Program-made: the position numbers and the translations under genes
Assembly (NCBI GenBank): GCA_033239005.1
Contig: BSQZ01000079.1
Span: 1,914,501-1,978,500 of the forward strand
Length of the DNA stretch: 64,000 nt
Direction: 5' to 3'
Origin: Lamellibrachia satsuma
Taxonomy: Eukaryota > Annelida > Polychaeta > Sabellida > Siboglinidae
Notes under the pieces: model-generated
Database searches by the model: none
The model's input: only the letters and a program-made list of their open reading frames with translations
What the model was told of the DNA's origin: nothing
Shown: positions 23,913 through 36,680 of the stretch, piece after piece
Layout of the letters: each line of letters opens with the position of its first letter
Numbering within the stretch: the stretch's first letter is position 1

Positions 23913-24304
23913 GTAAAGTTAACATATACTTTGAGTTCACGAATATACGTCTGAAAAAATCCACATCCAGATGCGGGGGGGGGGGGCAGACGCCCATGGA
24001 AGGATCCCTGGTGTACGAACACAGAATCTGGTCGCTTTGGGAAAGTTCTTGTTTTTGACGGGGAGCAATTTCCACGTCATTTTTTTCCGAAAATTGTACC
24101 ATTTAACGAAAATGCTACTGTCGGTGACAAGACAAGACGTACAGTTTTTTTTTTAATTAATTAGCCGAGTTGCCCGTCGTTGGGAGAAAATACAGGCACC
24201 GACAACTTCAGGCCCCAGAAATCAAAATCATATTTAACAAGATTTCACAAGATTGCCATCAAAGGCAAAGGCCCATATGACAAGTGGACAAGGAAGCAAT
24301 TGGC
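23864..24304. other. (TA)n tail and unannotated sequence
   Basis: After the second (TA)n run (to 23907) there is an 11-G tract near 23976. The short plus frame 24180-24419 has no recognised domain. Confidence 0.4.
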
Positions 24305-26060
24305 TTATCGAGAGTCCAACATTTTTCATCTATGCGTAATCCGCCCTCCTGAGATAATGTTTTTAAACAAATTCACGCTGCTAGCAGTTACACAATCTGT
24401 GTATAATTTGCATCATTAATTGATTGTCCACTGTGAGAACGAGTACTTCCTGATATCCAATTTACACTGATCCCTTACTAATGTTGCTTCATAGCCTCTA
24501 GTTCTACTATCTTTCTTGACAGAGAAAAAATATTTCTATCAATATTTTCATACCCATTCAATATCTTAAAAAGTTCCAATTTTATCTTTTCCTAACCTCC
24601 TTGTCTCTAGGGTTGTTAAACCACATTCTTTTATGCGTTCTTCATAATTAAGGTTTCTTAGTTCTGGAATCATTTTAGTTGCTCTCCTCTGTATTTGTTC
24701 AAGCATATCTATATCCTTCTTATGATGTGGTCTCCAAGCTTGCATAGAGTACTCTAAATGAGGCCTAACTATTGCTTTATACAGATATATAATTAGCTTT
24801 TCTCCTTGTATGTTATAATTCTCCTAATCAACCCAAGAATTTGATTACCCTTTGAAGCTGCAATACCACACTGGTCTGAAACTTTCATATCAGCACTTAT
24901 TGTTACTCCTAAGTCCTTTTCTTTTACAGCACTACCTAGAACAATATCTCCCATTTTATACTTTTCATCCAAGTTCCCATGTCCTGTATTTAGGCATTTA
25001 CATTTCCAAAAATTTAATAACATCTGCCATTTTCAGACCATTGAACTAATCTGTCTAGATCGTTTTGTAAATGTTGTTTATCACCATCATTGTTAACCTT
25101 TCTAAACACTTTTGTGTCATCGGCAAATTTCAGTACGTTACTTGGTATATTATCGTCCAAGTCATTGATATTAAGAATAATAAAGGTCCTAATACTGATC
25201 CTTGTGGAACCCTACTCAAAACTTATTTCCAGTTTAAAACCTCCCCATCTACTACAACACGCTGTCTTCTGTCAGTCAGCCATTGTTATATCCAGTCAAC
25301 TATGCCGTCCCCGATACTATGGGCTTTTAATTTAAGTAGTAATCTTTGATATGGCGCCTTGTCAAAAGCTTTATGAAAATCAAAGTAAATACTATCTACT
25401 GGTGATCCCTCGTCTATCCATTTAGTGATTATAAAAAACATATTTGTTAAGCATGACCTCGCTTTTAGGAATCCATGTTTAGATGGATTTAATAATAATT
25501 TATGCCTAACAAGGAAGTCCATAATATCGTCTTTAATTAACTTTTCTAATGATTTACAAATCACAGATGTTAAACTCACTGATCTGTAATTCTCTTACTT
25601 ATTTCGCGAACCGTTTTTATGTAATGGTGTCATGTTTGCTTCTTTCCATTCAAAAGGAACCACTCCTTTTAATGACCAGTTGAACACTCTTGCAAGTGGT
25701 ACACTAACTTGTACTACTTTTTCCATTAGTAGTCTTGGAGGAATTCCATCCACTCCAGACGATTTATTATCCTTCACTGCCTTTATTTTAGCTACAATTT
25801 CTGGGGTTAAATTAGCTGCCCTAAATAATCCGATTTAGCCTCCTGAAAACTAGCATCTGGAACTGGTAATAAACTTATATCCTCTCTGGTAAACACTGAA
25901 CTGAAGTAACCATTTAGGTGTTCCGTCATTAAAAAAACTTGCGCTATTATATTTCCAGCACTGTCTTCTACAGGTCCAACCTTGTCTCGTACGTTTTGTT
26001 TACTCCTGACATAATATTATGTATAACATTTCTTGCTGTCATTTGTTATGTTACATGCTG
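24305..26060 (-). pseudogene. CR1-like non-LTR retrotransposon, reverse transcriptase and 3' end, decayed
   Basis: Reading the minus strand from 26060 to 24305, the fragments appear in the order expected for a CR1/jockey-type ORF2. About 25990-25840 contains FSSVFTRED-like sequence. 25777-25595 contains SSGVDGIPPRLLMEK and FEWKEANMTPLHKNGSR. 25579-25286 contains SLTSVICKSLEKLIKD, LTNMFFIITKWIDEG and IYFDFHKAFDKAP. About 25230-25110 contains VPQGSVLGPLLFL and the catalytic FADD box (25116-25130). 25023-24793 contains KEKDLGVTISADMKVSDQCG. Several stops and frame changes interrupt it. The 3' end shares CTCAGGAGGGCGGATTAC with a second copy at 60.0 kb. Confidence 0.85.
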
Positions 26061-27013
26061 ATGTTTGCTTATACCTATAGCTGCAGTAAGTGCTTCTTTG
26101 TAATTTGTGTAGTCTTCATCCTTTCTGGTACGCGTATAAACCCTCCACATAGTTTGCTTGTACACAAGTTTTCTGATAGTTTCTTTTGACATACACCAAC
26201 TACCGGTTTCACGATGCGTTGGAAACTTGAACTATTTTAATGAGCGAACCTTCCCCACGAGGCCCGGGCCCGCCAACAAACTTTCAGCTACATACATACG
26301 AAACTGACGGAGATATGAGGGAACTACAGATATACAGACAGACAGAGTCTCATACTACTTTATAGTGTAAAAACAGAAGCGTATTTCTGTGTACAGTGTG
26401 GAATTGCTTGATTGGCTGTTAACATTAATGTTTTTGCTGTGGAACAGTCGCGGCTGATCTAACCAATAATGCTTGGCCGTGTTGACCGCTCCTGTGCAAA
26501 CTCACACACAGAAACACGCGTACATAACACCCCACAATCTTACCCGGTCATATATTATGCTAAACACACTGTGCATGTCAGAGGTCCCTTGATCGACCGC
26601 GTTTGTTACACTTATAACACCAAATGGTTCGTTATCAGATTACACCTAAACAGGAAATGTGAACAGGCGCGACGAAACATAACACCTGGTCAATAAAACA
26701 CTGTAAGGACCTCTAACCTTATTTGAGCACATATATCACGCTTGACCTCATGCCTACCACACATTGACATATTGAACCGTGAACACATACCACATCTGAA
26801 CGCATCTGACGTTGCGTAGGCACATTGTTTTATGAATTATTCATATCGCGTTGCCCTAATGATAACTACATTGGCCCGATCTGGATCTGGACCTGGATAC
26901 GTACTCGGTAAAGTCCTGCAAGGATATTGCATATGCTTTATGTGCTTTTTGTGGTCCTCACAGCCAGAGGTCGCACATGTAATTAATATTTCATGAGTAA
27001 TTCAATTTCTATA
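26061..27013. other. No gene recognised
   Basis: Unannotated spacer 5' of the CR1-like relic. A plus frame at 26469-26696 has no recognisable domain. Confidence 0.4.
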
Positions 27014-27108
27014 GTTAATTCTCGTTGTAGTGTCCGGGTGTTGGCATTAATTCTTGTTGTAATGTCCGGGTGTTAGCATTAATTCTTGTTGTAATGTCCG
27101 GGTAATGT
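27014..27108. repeat. 32-bp tandem repeat, 3 copies
   Basis: ATTAATTCTYGTTGTARTGT followed by CCGGGTGTTRGC occurs three times in succession, the last copy truncated. Confidence 0.85.
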
Positions 27109-27323
27109 TGATGCAGCCAGTAACCAGAGGGATAATTTGGTATATTGGTCACTAATATTTAATACCGGATGGTACGACAAAATAGGGTGGTGACAATATA
27201 ATGGAAATTGCAATGTCTCATAGTTATAATCTGCTATCTGAATTGCAACAGCAAAGAAAACCTTACAGGACCAATCAAGTAGTCTGCAGATTATAAATAT
27301 AACAAAGCAGACCAAGAATCCTC

Positions 27324-27740
27324 ATGTGCTACGCGTGGTCTGCATTGTTATATGAGAATGAAACGTCGACAATAAATAAGAGTATGGAGGGTAGATTAGC
27401 ACCAACAGAATTATGGTTCCTAAAAAAAAGGAAAAAATTAAGAGGTTCTATAAAGATTAAAGACCGGGACAAACAACCATTTACTGAAGACAATAAGAAG
27501 ACAGTTGCAATTTCTAGGACACATATTTAAATAGGTCAGATTGGAAATCACCGTCACTGAAGGAAAAATAGGACACAGAGCAGGTAAATAATAAAATACA
27601 TCAATATTCTAAACATATGGCTCGAAAGACCAACCAGTGTTACTCTTGCAGCTTCTGATAACTGCAACTGACGGAATACTTGTGTTGAGAGCCATGCTCG
27701 CCAGCATTACCAGACGTGACACCTGAAGAAGACGATTCCG
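27324..27740 (+). pseudogene. RTE-like reverse transcriptase C-terminal relic, highly diverged
   Basis: The frame 27324-27530 reads CYAWSALLYENETSTINKSM then TELWFLKKRKKLRGS. It aligns in order with the conserved RTE tail (V-W-S-x-L-L-Y-G-x-E-T-W-T-x, then E-M-W-F-L-R-R-M-L-R-I-S). Downstream, in shifted frames, are EGKIG-like and IWLERPTSVTLAA segments, which also suit the very C-terminus of this family. Lysine-rich substitutions and frameshifts show long decay. The same family region gave rise to the 50-bp satellite at 6.1-9.95 kb. Confidence 0.55.
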
Positions 27741-28533
27741 TGATATCACGGCACGATGATCAGATATTTGCCAGTTGTTGCCAAAACTGGGTTTTGTTTC
27801 CGTCGATTTTTTTTATTCTTTTTACCTATTGTTCGGAAACATAACGCAAGGAATGTACGTAATAAATTAATAACGGCTGTTAATATATTATTATACGAAC
27901 ATACAGCTGCACCGCCTACTTGTAGTGTTGGATAAAGTGAGAACCAACGTTGCCTCATTCGTGCATGCTACAAAACACGACAGGGAAAATGTGATAATGG
28001 TTTATTTCGTTATTTATGTGTAACACAATGAAAATGTTAAGTTATAATTACCAAACGTAGGATGAACGTTGCTAATTTCATACGGTCATTAAGGGTGTCA
28101 GGAGGAGGGACTGGTTAATTTAGATGTTTCCTTAAATAACCCATTTTGTCCCGTTTAACATAATTATTATAGTTACATCTGTCTCATTATTTAAATCACT
28201 TTAACGAATACTGTTTTTCTGTGTGCTTCCTGAAAACCTGCCACCCAGAATTTATTAACTGTTGTCTCTAACTGGCGTCAATACAGTTGTTTGCGCATTT
28301 CGACGCAACGATAACGGATTTAACACCAACAATTACAACGAAAACCAGGACGGTTCCATTTACTTGTAAACATAATGGATATTTCGAGTGTGTGTTCGCG
28401 TATATCACCAGGGTTAGTGCGTCTGTTTATCTAAAGCGATGCACAACCGACAACTGTACGTTGCACACCGAGGGTTAATTCAGTGAATGTGTCAACATTA
28501 ACAAGATTTAGATGCATCCAATCGAGGTATATA
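27741..28533. other. No gene recognised
   Basis: Unannotated, AT-rich sequence. A minus frame at 27746-27958 and a plus frame at 28287-28478 lack recognisable domains. Confidence 0.4.
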
Positions 28534-28677
28534 CAATGGAGCATTCTTAACCCGGATACTTTGGTCCCCAGTGTATGTGTCCGGATTAACGAGTTTTCCG
28601 GATAAACGAATCATACAACTTTTAACGGAAGCCGAGATTTCCGGATTATCGGCCTCCGGATTAATAAGGTTCCGCTG
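28534..28677. mobile_element. MITE with pogo-type TIRs and TA target sites
   Basis: The left end CAATGGAGCATTCTTAACCC (28534 on) and the inverted right end CAGCGGAACCTTATTAATCC (ending 28677) match over most positions. Each is flanked by TA (28532-28533 and 28678-28679). The interior repeats the words CCGGATTA and CCGGATAA. Such ends with TA duplications are typical of pogo/Tigger-like Tc1/mariner elements. At 144 bp it is non-autonomous. It directly abuts a large (TATG)n microsatellite. Confidence 0.65.
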
Positions 28678-28682
28678 TATAA

Positions 28683-29154
28683 TGTATGTATGCATGTATG
28701 TATGTATGTATGTATGTATGTATGTATGTATGTATGTATGTGTGTGTATGTATGTTTATTTGTATGTATGTATGTATGTATATGTATGTATGTATGTATG
28801 TATGTATATATGTATGTATGTATGTGTATGTATGTTTGTATGTATGTATGTATGTATGTATGTATGTATGTATGTATGTATGTATGTATGTACGTACGTA
28901 TGTACGTGTGTACGCATGTACGCATGTATGTACGCATGTATGTATGTATGTATGTATGTATGTATGTATGTATGTATGTATGTATGTATGTATGCATATG
29001 TGTGCGTATGTACGTATGTACGTATGTATATATGTGTGTGTGTGTATGTATGTATGTATGTATGTATGTATATAGGTATGTATGTATTTATGTATGTATG
29101 TATGTATGTATGTATGTATGTATGTATGTATGTATGTATGTATGCATGTATGTA
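28683..29154. repeat. (TATG)n microsatellite, about 470 bp
   Basis: Long TATG tetranucleotide tract with interspersed TG, TACG and TATA variants. Long Met-Tyr-Val-Cys and Tyr-Ile-His-Thr frames (up to 211 codons) are repeat artefacts. Confidence 0.97.
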
Positions 29155-30290
29155 TAACACAGTATATGACTTGACGAAAGCGACTGGTGTGTACGAATCA
29201 TTGTAGGCCGTAAACGTAGTAAACATAAGTTCTCATTTCTGCATCACATGTGAAGAACAAACGACGGCGGCCTAATTTGGAACTGTTGATATGATGGGAA
29301 CGAAGGCCTACGAGACGTGTGTAGATGATTAGGAACCTGACCATGTGCTTTGGTTTACAGATGGCGCGAGGCAAAAACACAGCCGCCGCCCGTCGTTTCT
29401 CTAATTGTTGCTGATTCATCTTATGCACCCGCTGCGCGTGCATCAAACACATCAAAGGAACACGGGAGCTGTTGGAGTAACAGTGAACCCGAATGACCTG
29501 CGACCTTAGGTCCTTGCCCGGCTAGATGTTGTTTTAGTTCATGACTATTATGGGCCAAATAGGGTTAGATACAAACTGAGTGCATCAAGCTCTGCCTAGT
29601 CCAGTGCGGCATCTTTAACAAGATGTATAAAGATTTGATCAGATTTAGCAAAATATGTGCTATCCCACAGGGTTAGGGCAATTTCACAATGCAAGCATAT
29701 TAAACTAAACTCGACGCAGTAAATAAATTCAAAGGATTGGGAGAAACAGGCGACTTTCACACTAAATGAATCGTTCAGGAAACATTCAAAAGAGAATTAA
29801 AATAATCTTAGAAAGCATAATCAGTAAAAATAATGAAATGCACAGGGTAGCTTATCTCGCTTTGACGTCACAACAAATATCGACTTCATCGAAGCTCCGC
29901 TTCCCACGTGTCGTCTTTCTGTAATGACATTTCTAGAGATACCTCGTTGACAGCCTACACACGGTTGATTAGTGCAACATAACGGGTTACATGCTTCCTG
30001 ATATACTTTCATTGTTACATCAGGTGTTCTCCAGTGGGAGTTGTTTCGTATGCTAGCATGCTGAATAAAAACTAGGAATGTGAAATATTATCTTACATAG
30101 TATAGTAGCTGTCACACCATCATGGCACCACTACCTGAATAAGTGAATTGACATGGACAGTACAGTCTTGCATTTTTAATTGCACATGTCCAAATGTGCT
30201 ATTTGCCGTTTTAAAATTCTCTGCGATCGATGCCCACTTGATCATATTTGATGTTTTGGTTTATTGAATTCCATAATGTTCAGGGGGAAA
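29155..30290. other. No gene recognised
   Basis: Unannotated. A minus frame at 29198-29455 (85 codons, Arg-rich) shows no motif I can name. Confidence 0.4.
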
Positions 30291-30770
30291 ATGCTGATAC
30301 CCCTCAATTTCGACCCAGCCCAGTGAGTGATTTTGAAATGTTGGTGCGTTCTGCAGAATAGCCACTGTGTTGGCTGAAGGGGTCAGACGACATTTACCGT
30401 TTGCCGCGGAATGCTACAGACGAATGTAGTGACTAAAATATGTAATTTAGCCGATTTCAGTGAATTTATTTGCACTAAAGTAATTGTATTCAACCAGCAA
30501 GGTGAGAACGCTTAAAATGTCGGAACTTTGGCAGTGAAATGTTGCAGTATTAAGCGGATTTGAATAGGCGTTGGTATGTTGGCGGTGACAATCCCGAAAT
30601 ACCAGTGGCAGTGCCACAATAGGCGGCGTATTAATATTTTGAGAAAACTGCCAATTTGTAGGGTAAGCGCGTTTGCTGGAGGTATCAGGCATGTCATTTT
30701 GGCGAAACTTGATTGTTTAGCACAATGGCTACGTAATGACAGTGGATGACATGAGGTTTTAGAATTTTTT
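30291..30770. repeat. Dispersed repeat, copy 1
   Basis: Begins CTGATACCCCTCAATTTCGA and contains TGAAATGTTGGTGCGTTCTG and GGGGTCAGACGACA. A second direct copy lies at 31539-32030. I do not recognise the family and see no coding capacity. Confidence 0.75.
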
Positions 30771-30999
30771 TCTACTGTTTTTACGTTAATGGGAAATTCT
30801 ACAGTGGTTCTGTTATTATAATTTTAATAGTAAAAACAACTACTGGCATCGACAGTTTGAGAATGTGCCATGTGTTTAATTAACTCTGCGACAAATTAAG
30901 TGTGAACTAGTTTTAGTTGAAATACTTAGTCGTTTAACTACGCTTGTATGGTTGTTGCGTTACGCTGCGTTGCGTATCGTATCGGGTGGGGTGGGTAGG

Positions 31000-31538
31000 G
31001 TGACTGGCTTTTAACAGGGCACTGGCGGTGAAGAAGACGTACAACACTCCTGGCCCTCCTAGCGGACAGTTCAGGAGATCCGCAATTTATCCGATAGGTG
31101 CGCGTGCGGTTAATCGGAGACGCGTAAATAGATTGTTCAAATTGTGCATTGTTACTGCTCGTTTTATTCTGTTCAATTTCTATAAAAGCATATTATCGCC
31201 GCCATTTTCACACTGTCGACGTCACTGGAGCCGGAAGTAGCGACGTGCCGTGATTCGTAATTTTGCATCGGAAATGGCGCATCTAGTCGCGTATATGTTA
31301 CGTCATAAAAATTAGTACGTCACTATCTGAAGGTAAGTGACAGGTGATAAGTACGGACGCGTTGTTTTCCTGCTCCCTGGTCCCTGGTCATGACTATTAA
31401 TATGTCCATTGATGGCCATAATAGCGCTTCGTGGGATCCGTAGAAAATGTGTCCAACAAACCGCGTTAAACTTTCACAGCACATTAAATATGAATTTACT
31501 GACCTTGTGTGGGAAATTCGTAAAACAGAAAAAAACAA
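31000..31538. other. Segment between two direct repeats; no gene recognised
   Basis: GC-richer than the flanks, with a plus frame at 31028-31240 lacking a recognised domain. The direct copies on either side make an LTR-like layout conceivable, but I see no TG...CA ends, primer site or retroviral motif. Confidence 0.3.
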
Positions 31539-32030
31539 GCTGATATCCCTAAATTTTTACCCAGCCCGGTGATTGATTTTGAAATGTTGGTGCGTTCTGC
31601 AGAATAGCTACTGTGCTCGTTGAAGGGGTCAGACGACAGTTACGAATGTAGTACCTAAACTATACAATTTAGTCGATTTCAGTGATTTTATTTGCATAGA
31701 ACTAACTGTATTCAGCCGGCAAGGTGGGAATGTTTAAAATGTCGGAACGTTGATGGTGAAATGATGCAGTGTTATGCGGATTTGAAGACGCGTTTGTATT
31801 TAGGTGGTGACATTCCCGAAACACCAGTGCTACAGTAGACGGCATATTAATATTTTGCGAAAACTGCCAATGAAAAATTATTAGGAGGATATAAGCGCTG
31901 GAGGTACCAGGTGTGTGATTTTGACGAAACTTAATTGTTCAGCCCATTTGCCTACACATTCACAGTGGATGTCATGAAGTTTTGTAATTTTTGATGGTCA
32001 CGTTTTCTACTAATCATGTAAAACGTTACT
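31539..32030. repeat. Dispersed repeat, copy 2
   Basis: Begins GCTGATATCCCTAAATTTTT and follows copy 1 with many substitutions and short indels (for example TGAAATGTTGGTGCGTTCTG and GGGGTCAGACGACAGTTACG). By eye similarity is around 80%. Confidence 0.75.
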
Positions 32031-32529
32031 GGAATTGGACTGGAACAGGAATTTCTTTATTCGACATAAATAAATACATACTACGACTTTTTTCTTGAAC
32101 ATAAAAAACTGCTAGGAGACTCCCACTAAGTTTTAAAGAATATGCCGCTAGCTTGAGAACCACCTACAATGGTTGTTATCCTGTATATACACTGCCTACA
32201 ACATGTTTGACATCATTGTCAAAGTTTATTGTCACAGTTTATCTGAAGACAGGACATGGTGATCATTTGTAGCCTAAGTGCATATGTAGCAGTTAGCGTC
32301 TGTACAGGAATTTGTTAAAAGTGTTAATAGGTATTGCTTGGTGTATGTAGAAAAACCGTGAAGACTATGCGTATAAATGTTATCCACAATGCATGGTGGC
32401 ATTTTAAGTAAATCTAGTAAGTGGTATCTAATAAATTTAGATTATTTTTAAAACACTTCGCCCAGGCTTGCTCTATGCGAGGACACTCCAGTGTCGCTTA
32501 TCAGAGGCAGCACAACATAGGAGGAAGCA

Positions 32530-33080
32530 GTTAATCAACTAATCTTTCCCATTACTACCATCATAAACCGCTCAATGCAGGGCGGAGTTGTTCCACGGGA
32601 TTTCAAACAAGCTCTTGTAAATCCTTTTATTAAAAAAAACCAAACTCTTTGTAAAAATGTCCTAAAGAATTATCGTCCTATCGCCATTATCTGTTTTCTG
32701 TCAAAAGTATTGGAAAAAATAGTTGCTAATCGCCTTCTTGAACATATTTATAAACATCAAATTATCTACAGTCTGCATATAAACGATTCCACTCTATTGA
32801 AACGGCTATTCTCAAGACACACTATGGTTTTGTTGATAACATGGACAATGTCAAAGTCACAACACTCACTTTACTAGATCTTTCAGCTGCTTTCGATACG
32901 ATTGATCATTTAATCCTTTTACAACCTCTTCATGTATATTTTGGCATTTCTGGCACAGCTCTTCGGTGGTTCAAATCATATTTTACAGAAAGACACCAAA
33001 GCATTAACATATATATCAGGCACACTATGACACCTTCCATTCGGAGTGCTGCAAGGATCTATCCTTATAATCTCAGTCTG
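32530..33080 (+). pseudogene. L2-like LINE reverse transcriptase fragment
   Basis: Two overlapping frames (32575-32877 and 32841-33092) carry, in order, GGVVPRDFKQALVNPFIKK, LKNYRPIAIICFLSKVLEKI, VANRLLEHIYKHQ, then LTLLDLSAAFDTIDH and LRWFKSYFTERHQSI, and finally a degenerate FGVLQGSI. These are RT fingers/palm motifs of L2/CR1-type elements. A frameshift separates the two parts, and the copy stops before the Y/F-x-D-D catalytic box. The strand is opposite to the CR1-like relic at 24-26 kb and the protein is clearly a different family. Confidence 0.8.
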
Positions 33081-33930
33081 TTCGTAATCTAGGTTTTGTC
33101 TTTTATAGTGACTTCAACTTTCGCCAGCATTTTGGCATTAATTAGTAGCCAAGGCGGCCACCACTTAAAACTATTTTGGGTACACCCACATAATCTCTCA
33201 CACAGCCACTTTTTATATTTCGTGAATGAAACTTGAAACATGTCTACTATATAGTATAAAAGGGTTATGCCGAGTAGAAGTTAAAGGAACAAGCAACCCA
33301 ACAATTAAAAACCCTCTTGGATTCCCTCAAATAATTCAAGAGGGTATATTCTCGTTTCCTTTGCTTTCTTGTATTTGAAAAAAAACTTTTATAGATTAAA
33401 ACACATTTTGAAACCTAAATTTTGATCGATACTGTGCGCTGCCATTGTAGCTAAATTCACGAGAAATAACGCGATAGACGGCGTTAGTATGATGTAGCCT
33501 ATCCACTACCCCAGGCACCGCCTGTGGCGCTAGCGGTAGTGGATGTCTGACGTCACGCACCCAACTGTAACAACGTTCGGGCGGCTCGCACCGATGGTTA
33601 AGCCAGCGAGTTGTGTGCTGACTATGACTGAAAGAACAACATTTATTTAACCACGACGTGTGAACGCTTTATTTCATATGTGAAGCCTATAATACTGGTT
33701 TATAACCAGTACTGTAACTGTAGCAACGTCAAACAAAATTAATATCTCAGAAGGACTGGTTGCACGTAGATGACAATTGTTTTGACTCTCGATAAGCCAA
33801 TGACTTCCTTGTCCACTTGTCATCTGGGTATTTTGCCTTGGATGACAATCTTGTTCAATCTTATTAATTTTGTATGGCACAGCCTATTTGAGCAATTAAT
33901 AAATATTGCACATTCATTGAAATGTGGATG
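33081..33930. other. No gene recognised; short hairpins
   Basis: Contains small inverted repeats: ACCCTCTTG...CAAGAGGGT near 33311-33346, and ATCCACTACC...GGTAGTGGAT near 33499-33544. No coding region was identified. Confidence 0.5.
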
Positions 33931-34427
<497 letters not shown>

Positions 34428-34890
34428 GTCATTCACTATTTCATAGTCCATTCAATAATTTACATTCCATTGAGAATTGTTTGTTATGTAAGAATCCGGG
34501 GAATGAATCTCTTTGGTAACTAAACATCAAAAACGTTATATATGAAGCTGTGAACACCTACATTGTTATGCACCTGTGTATAAGATGTATATGCGTATAT
34601 AATCCAATTAAGGTAATAACAGTAACATGTACGAGTGACACTTGCTTCGCGATCCACGAGTTCTTTGTTGTAATAACGTGCCCCGTATGACGTAACAATT
34701 TGCCCCGCTTACGGGGCTAGTTGGTACAGTCGAATGCGCCTGGGAAATTTCATATATCTACCTAACTAATGGAATATCAATAGTATAGTACATTTTATTA
34801 ACACGAATAATAAATTATATGTCTACTTGACAGAAATAATACTTCTAACACACTTTTAACAAAAAGTGACTTTAAGTGAAAATTGTAACA
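34428..34890. other. No gene recognised
   Basis: AT-rich spacer with a small GC hairpin (GCCCCGCTTACGGGGC near 34703). Confidence 0.4.
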
Positions 34891-35104
34891 ACTAGCCCCG
34901 GTCTCCCCTACAACTAGCCCCGGTCTCCCCTACAAGTAGCCCCAGTCTCCCCTACAACTAGCCCGGTTTCCCCTACAACTAGTCCGGGTCTCCCCTACAA
35001 CTAGCCCCGGTCTCCCCTACAACTAGCCCGGGTCTCCCCTACAACTAGCCCCGGTCTCGCCTACAACTAGCCCCGGTGTCCCCTACAACTAGCCCCGGTC
35101 TTTC
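34891..35104. repeat. 22-bp minisatellite, about 10 copies
   Basis: The unit is CAACTAGCCCCGGTCTCCCC plus TA, with single-base and 1-bp indel variants. It lies directly upstream of an L2-like LINE 3' fragment. Confidence 0.95.
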
Positions 35105-35440
35105 CTACTCAGGGCGCCTCGGTTTTCACCATTACTACCACTACTTAAACAGTTACACTAGGCTCCTGTTACTTATCGAATTAATTTTAAGCTGCCCACT
35201 CTTACATATCGTGCTTTATCTAAACAACAACCACCCTACTTGGCTTGTCTCCTGCATCTTTCAAATATCCCTAGGCAACTCAGATCATCAATTTCACAAC
35301 AACCTATTGTGCCTAAACCAAAACTTAACTTGGGCAAACGAGTTTTCTATGTCGCTGCGCCTACGGTCTGGAATGAACTCCCTATCACTTTGAAAACATT
35401 TGAAACTACAGCCATCTTCCGGAAAAAAACTCCACCATAA
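35105..35440 (+). pseudogene. L2-like LINE C-terminal fragment
   Basis: Across two frames the plus strand reads like the end of L2-type ORF2: an LTYRALSKQQPPYLACLL-like region, then SLRSSISQQ-like residues and KLNLGKRVFYVAAPTVWNEL followed by PITLKTFETTAIFRKK. The order (PPYL, S-x-R-S-S, V-P-K, F-x-V-A-A-P-x-x-W-N-x-L-P) is typical of this family. It might belong to the same original insertion as 32.5-33.1 kb, on the same strand, but 2 kb of repeats intervene. Confidence 0.7.
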
Positions 35441-36480
35441 ATCTACGGTTGTCCCTCGTTCTGATAATTACTTTTGCGTGTCCCTGTTCACGATTATGCT
35501 TAATGATTCTGTTTTGTTGCGCCTCTGAGCTCAGGTGTTTGAGGATATAGGCGCCATAGAAGTTAATTATTAGTATTTATGAGCCCAACTGAACTGGCCT
35601 CTAAGATGTCTACACCTGCACCGTCTGTAACACAGACTGCCAGTGAAAAATAGGAATCTTAGTCAGGCGCGGATTTACGGGGGAGCTCACCCGGCTTGCG
35701 CCCCCCCCCCAAAAAAAATGGGAACATGCCGACAAATGCCCAATGAAGAACTATAGAAAATCATGTAGCAACCTGGATCCAACACAGAGTTATGTGCCGC
35801 CCCCTAGCGTGGAGACACGACCAGTCTACGAAGTATTATCTTCAAAGCGGTTTCGTAACACGGAGCAGTGTAATCGAACGCAACACAAGGTCATTTTTAA
35901 AGCATAACAATCAAAATAATAAAACTGATGAAGTTTCAAATATGATTAATTAGACAACATCTTGTTCCAGGACCTTCCAATTCGGCATAAGCAAATAATG
36001 GGAGATTATCATGGTCATGGAACTTCATGGCGGGATATTTGTCTGTTTCTACATCCGGCCGCCAGAAAAATAGGGAACATTCATGAAGTGAAGTGATTTT
36101 TAGGTTTTTGGCTTTGTTAAGTTTATTTTCATCCATAATTCATTAAATTAAATCGCACAGGCGTATGTAAATATACTTAATAAAGCCAAACACGTGAATT
36201 TCAACGAAGAAATATCGTAAAACCAAATACAACAAAGACGGGAGTTTTTTATTTGAAATCAGGAGATCGGGAGGATATTTGAAAAATGAAAAAAAATGGG
36301 AGTTCTTCCGCCATATTGAGAGACTTGAAGGTATGTTGTTCATAAATGACTGGCAGAATAAATATGCGAAACTTGTTTAGCCTAGTGGAGAAACAGGAAG
36401 TGCACATTCGAATAAATGTAAGTTTATAACAAAATGAACGTTAATAACAGCAAGTGTTTGCTTTGAAAGCTCAGTTCAAC
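35441..36480. other. No gene recognised; hAT-like terminal sequence at about 35665
   Basis: CAGGCGCGGATTTACGGGGG (35664 on) resembles the CAGGGGCGGATC-type ends of hAT elements. Minus-strand frames at 35936-36136 and 36143-36343 (for example ECSLFFWRPDVETDKYPAMK) are unrecognised. Confidence 0.35.
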
Positions 36481-36680
36481 AGTGTGTGCCAAAGTGGCGC
36501 TACATATACACAGATACGGCAGGGGTCAGTTTACCTAACTGGGGACAGTCGCTGAAAACACGAATAGCGTTTCGAACAATCTACGACGGGTATAATAGTG
36601 GGGTGGAAAAACAAAATTGTCACCGATCCTTTGTGGGGTCGTTGGTGAACTCCTGACAGTTTGGCGCCCGAGATGGAAAG
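36481..36680 (+). mobile_element. Possible LTR end with primer-binding site
   Basis: A segment starting TGTGTGCC and ending CTCCTGACA is followed by GTTTGGCGCCCGAGATGG. TGGCGCCCGA is a common retroelement primer-binding start. A TATAATAG box lies inside at about 36590. No second LTR or coding region was located nearby, so this remains tentative. Confidence 0.25.

Noticed and set aside
28571..29226. Met-Tyr-Val-Cys and Tyr-Ile-His-Thr open frames
   Set aside because: Translation of a (TATG)n microsatellite, open in nearly all frames.
30291..32030. Direct repeats as LTRs of a retrotransposon
   Set aside because: No TG...CA termini, primer site, polypurine tract or retroviral motif. The interval is too short for gag-pol.
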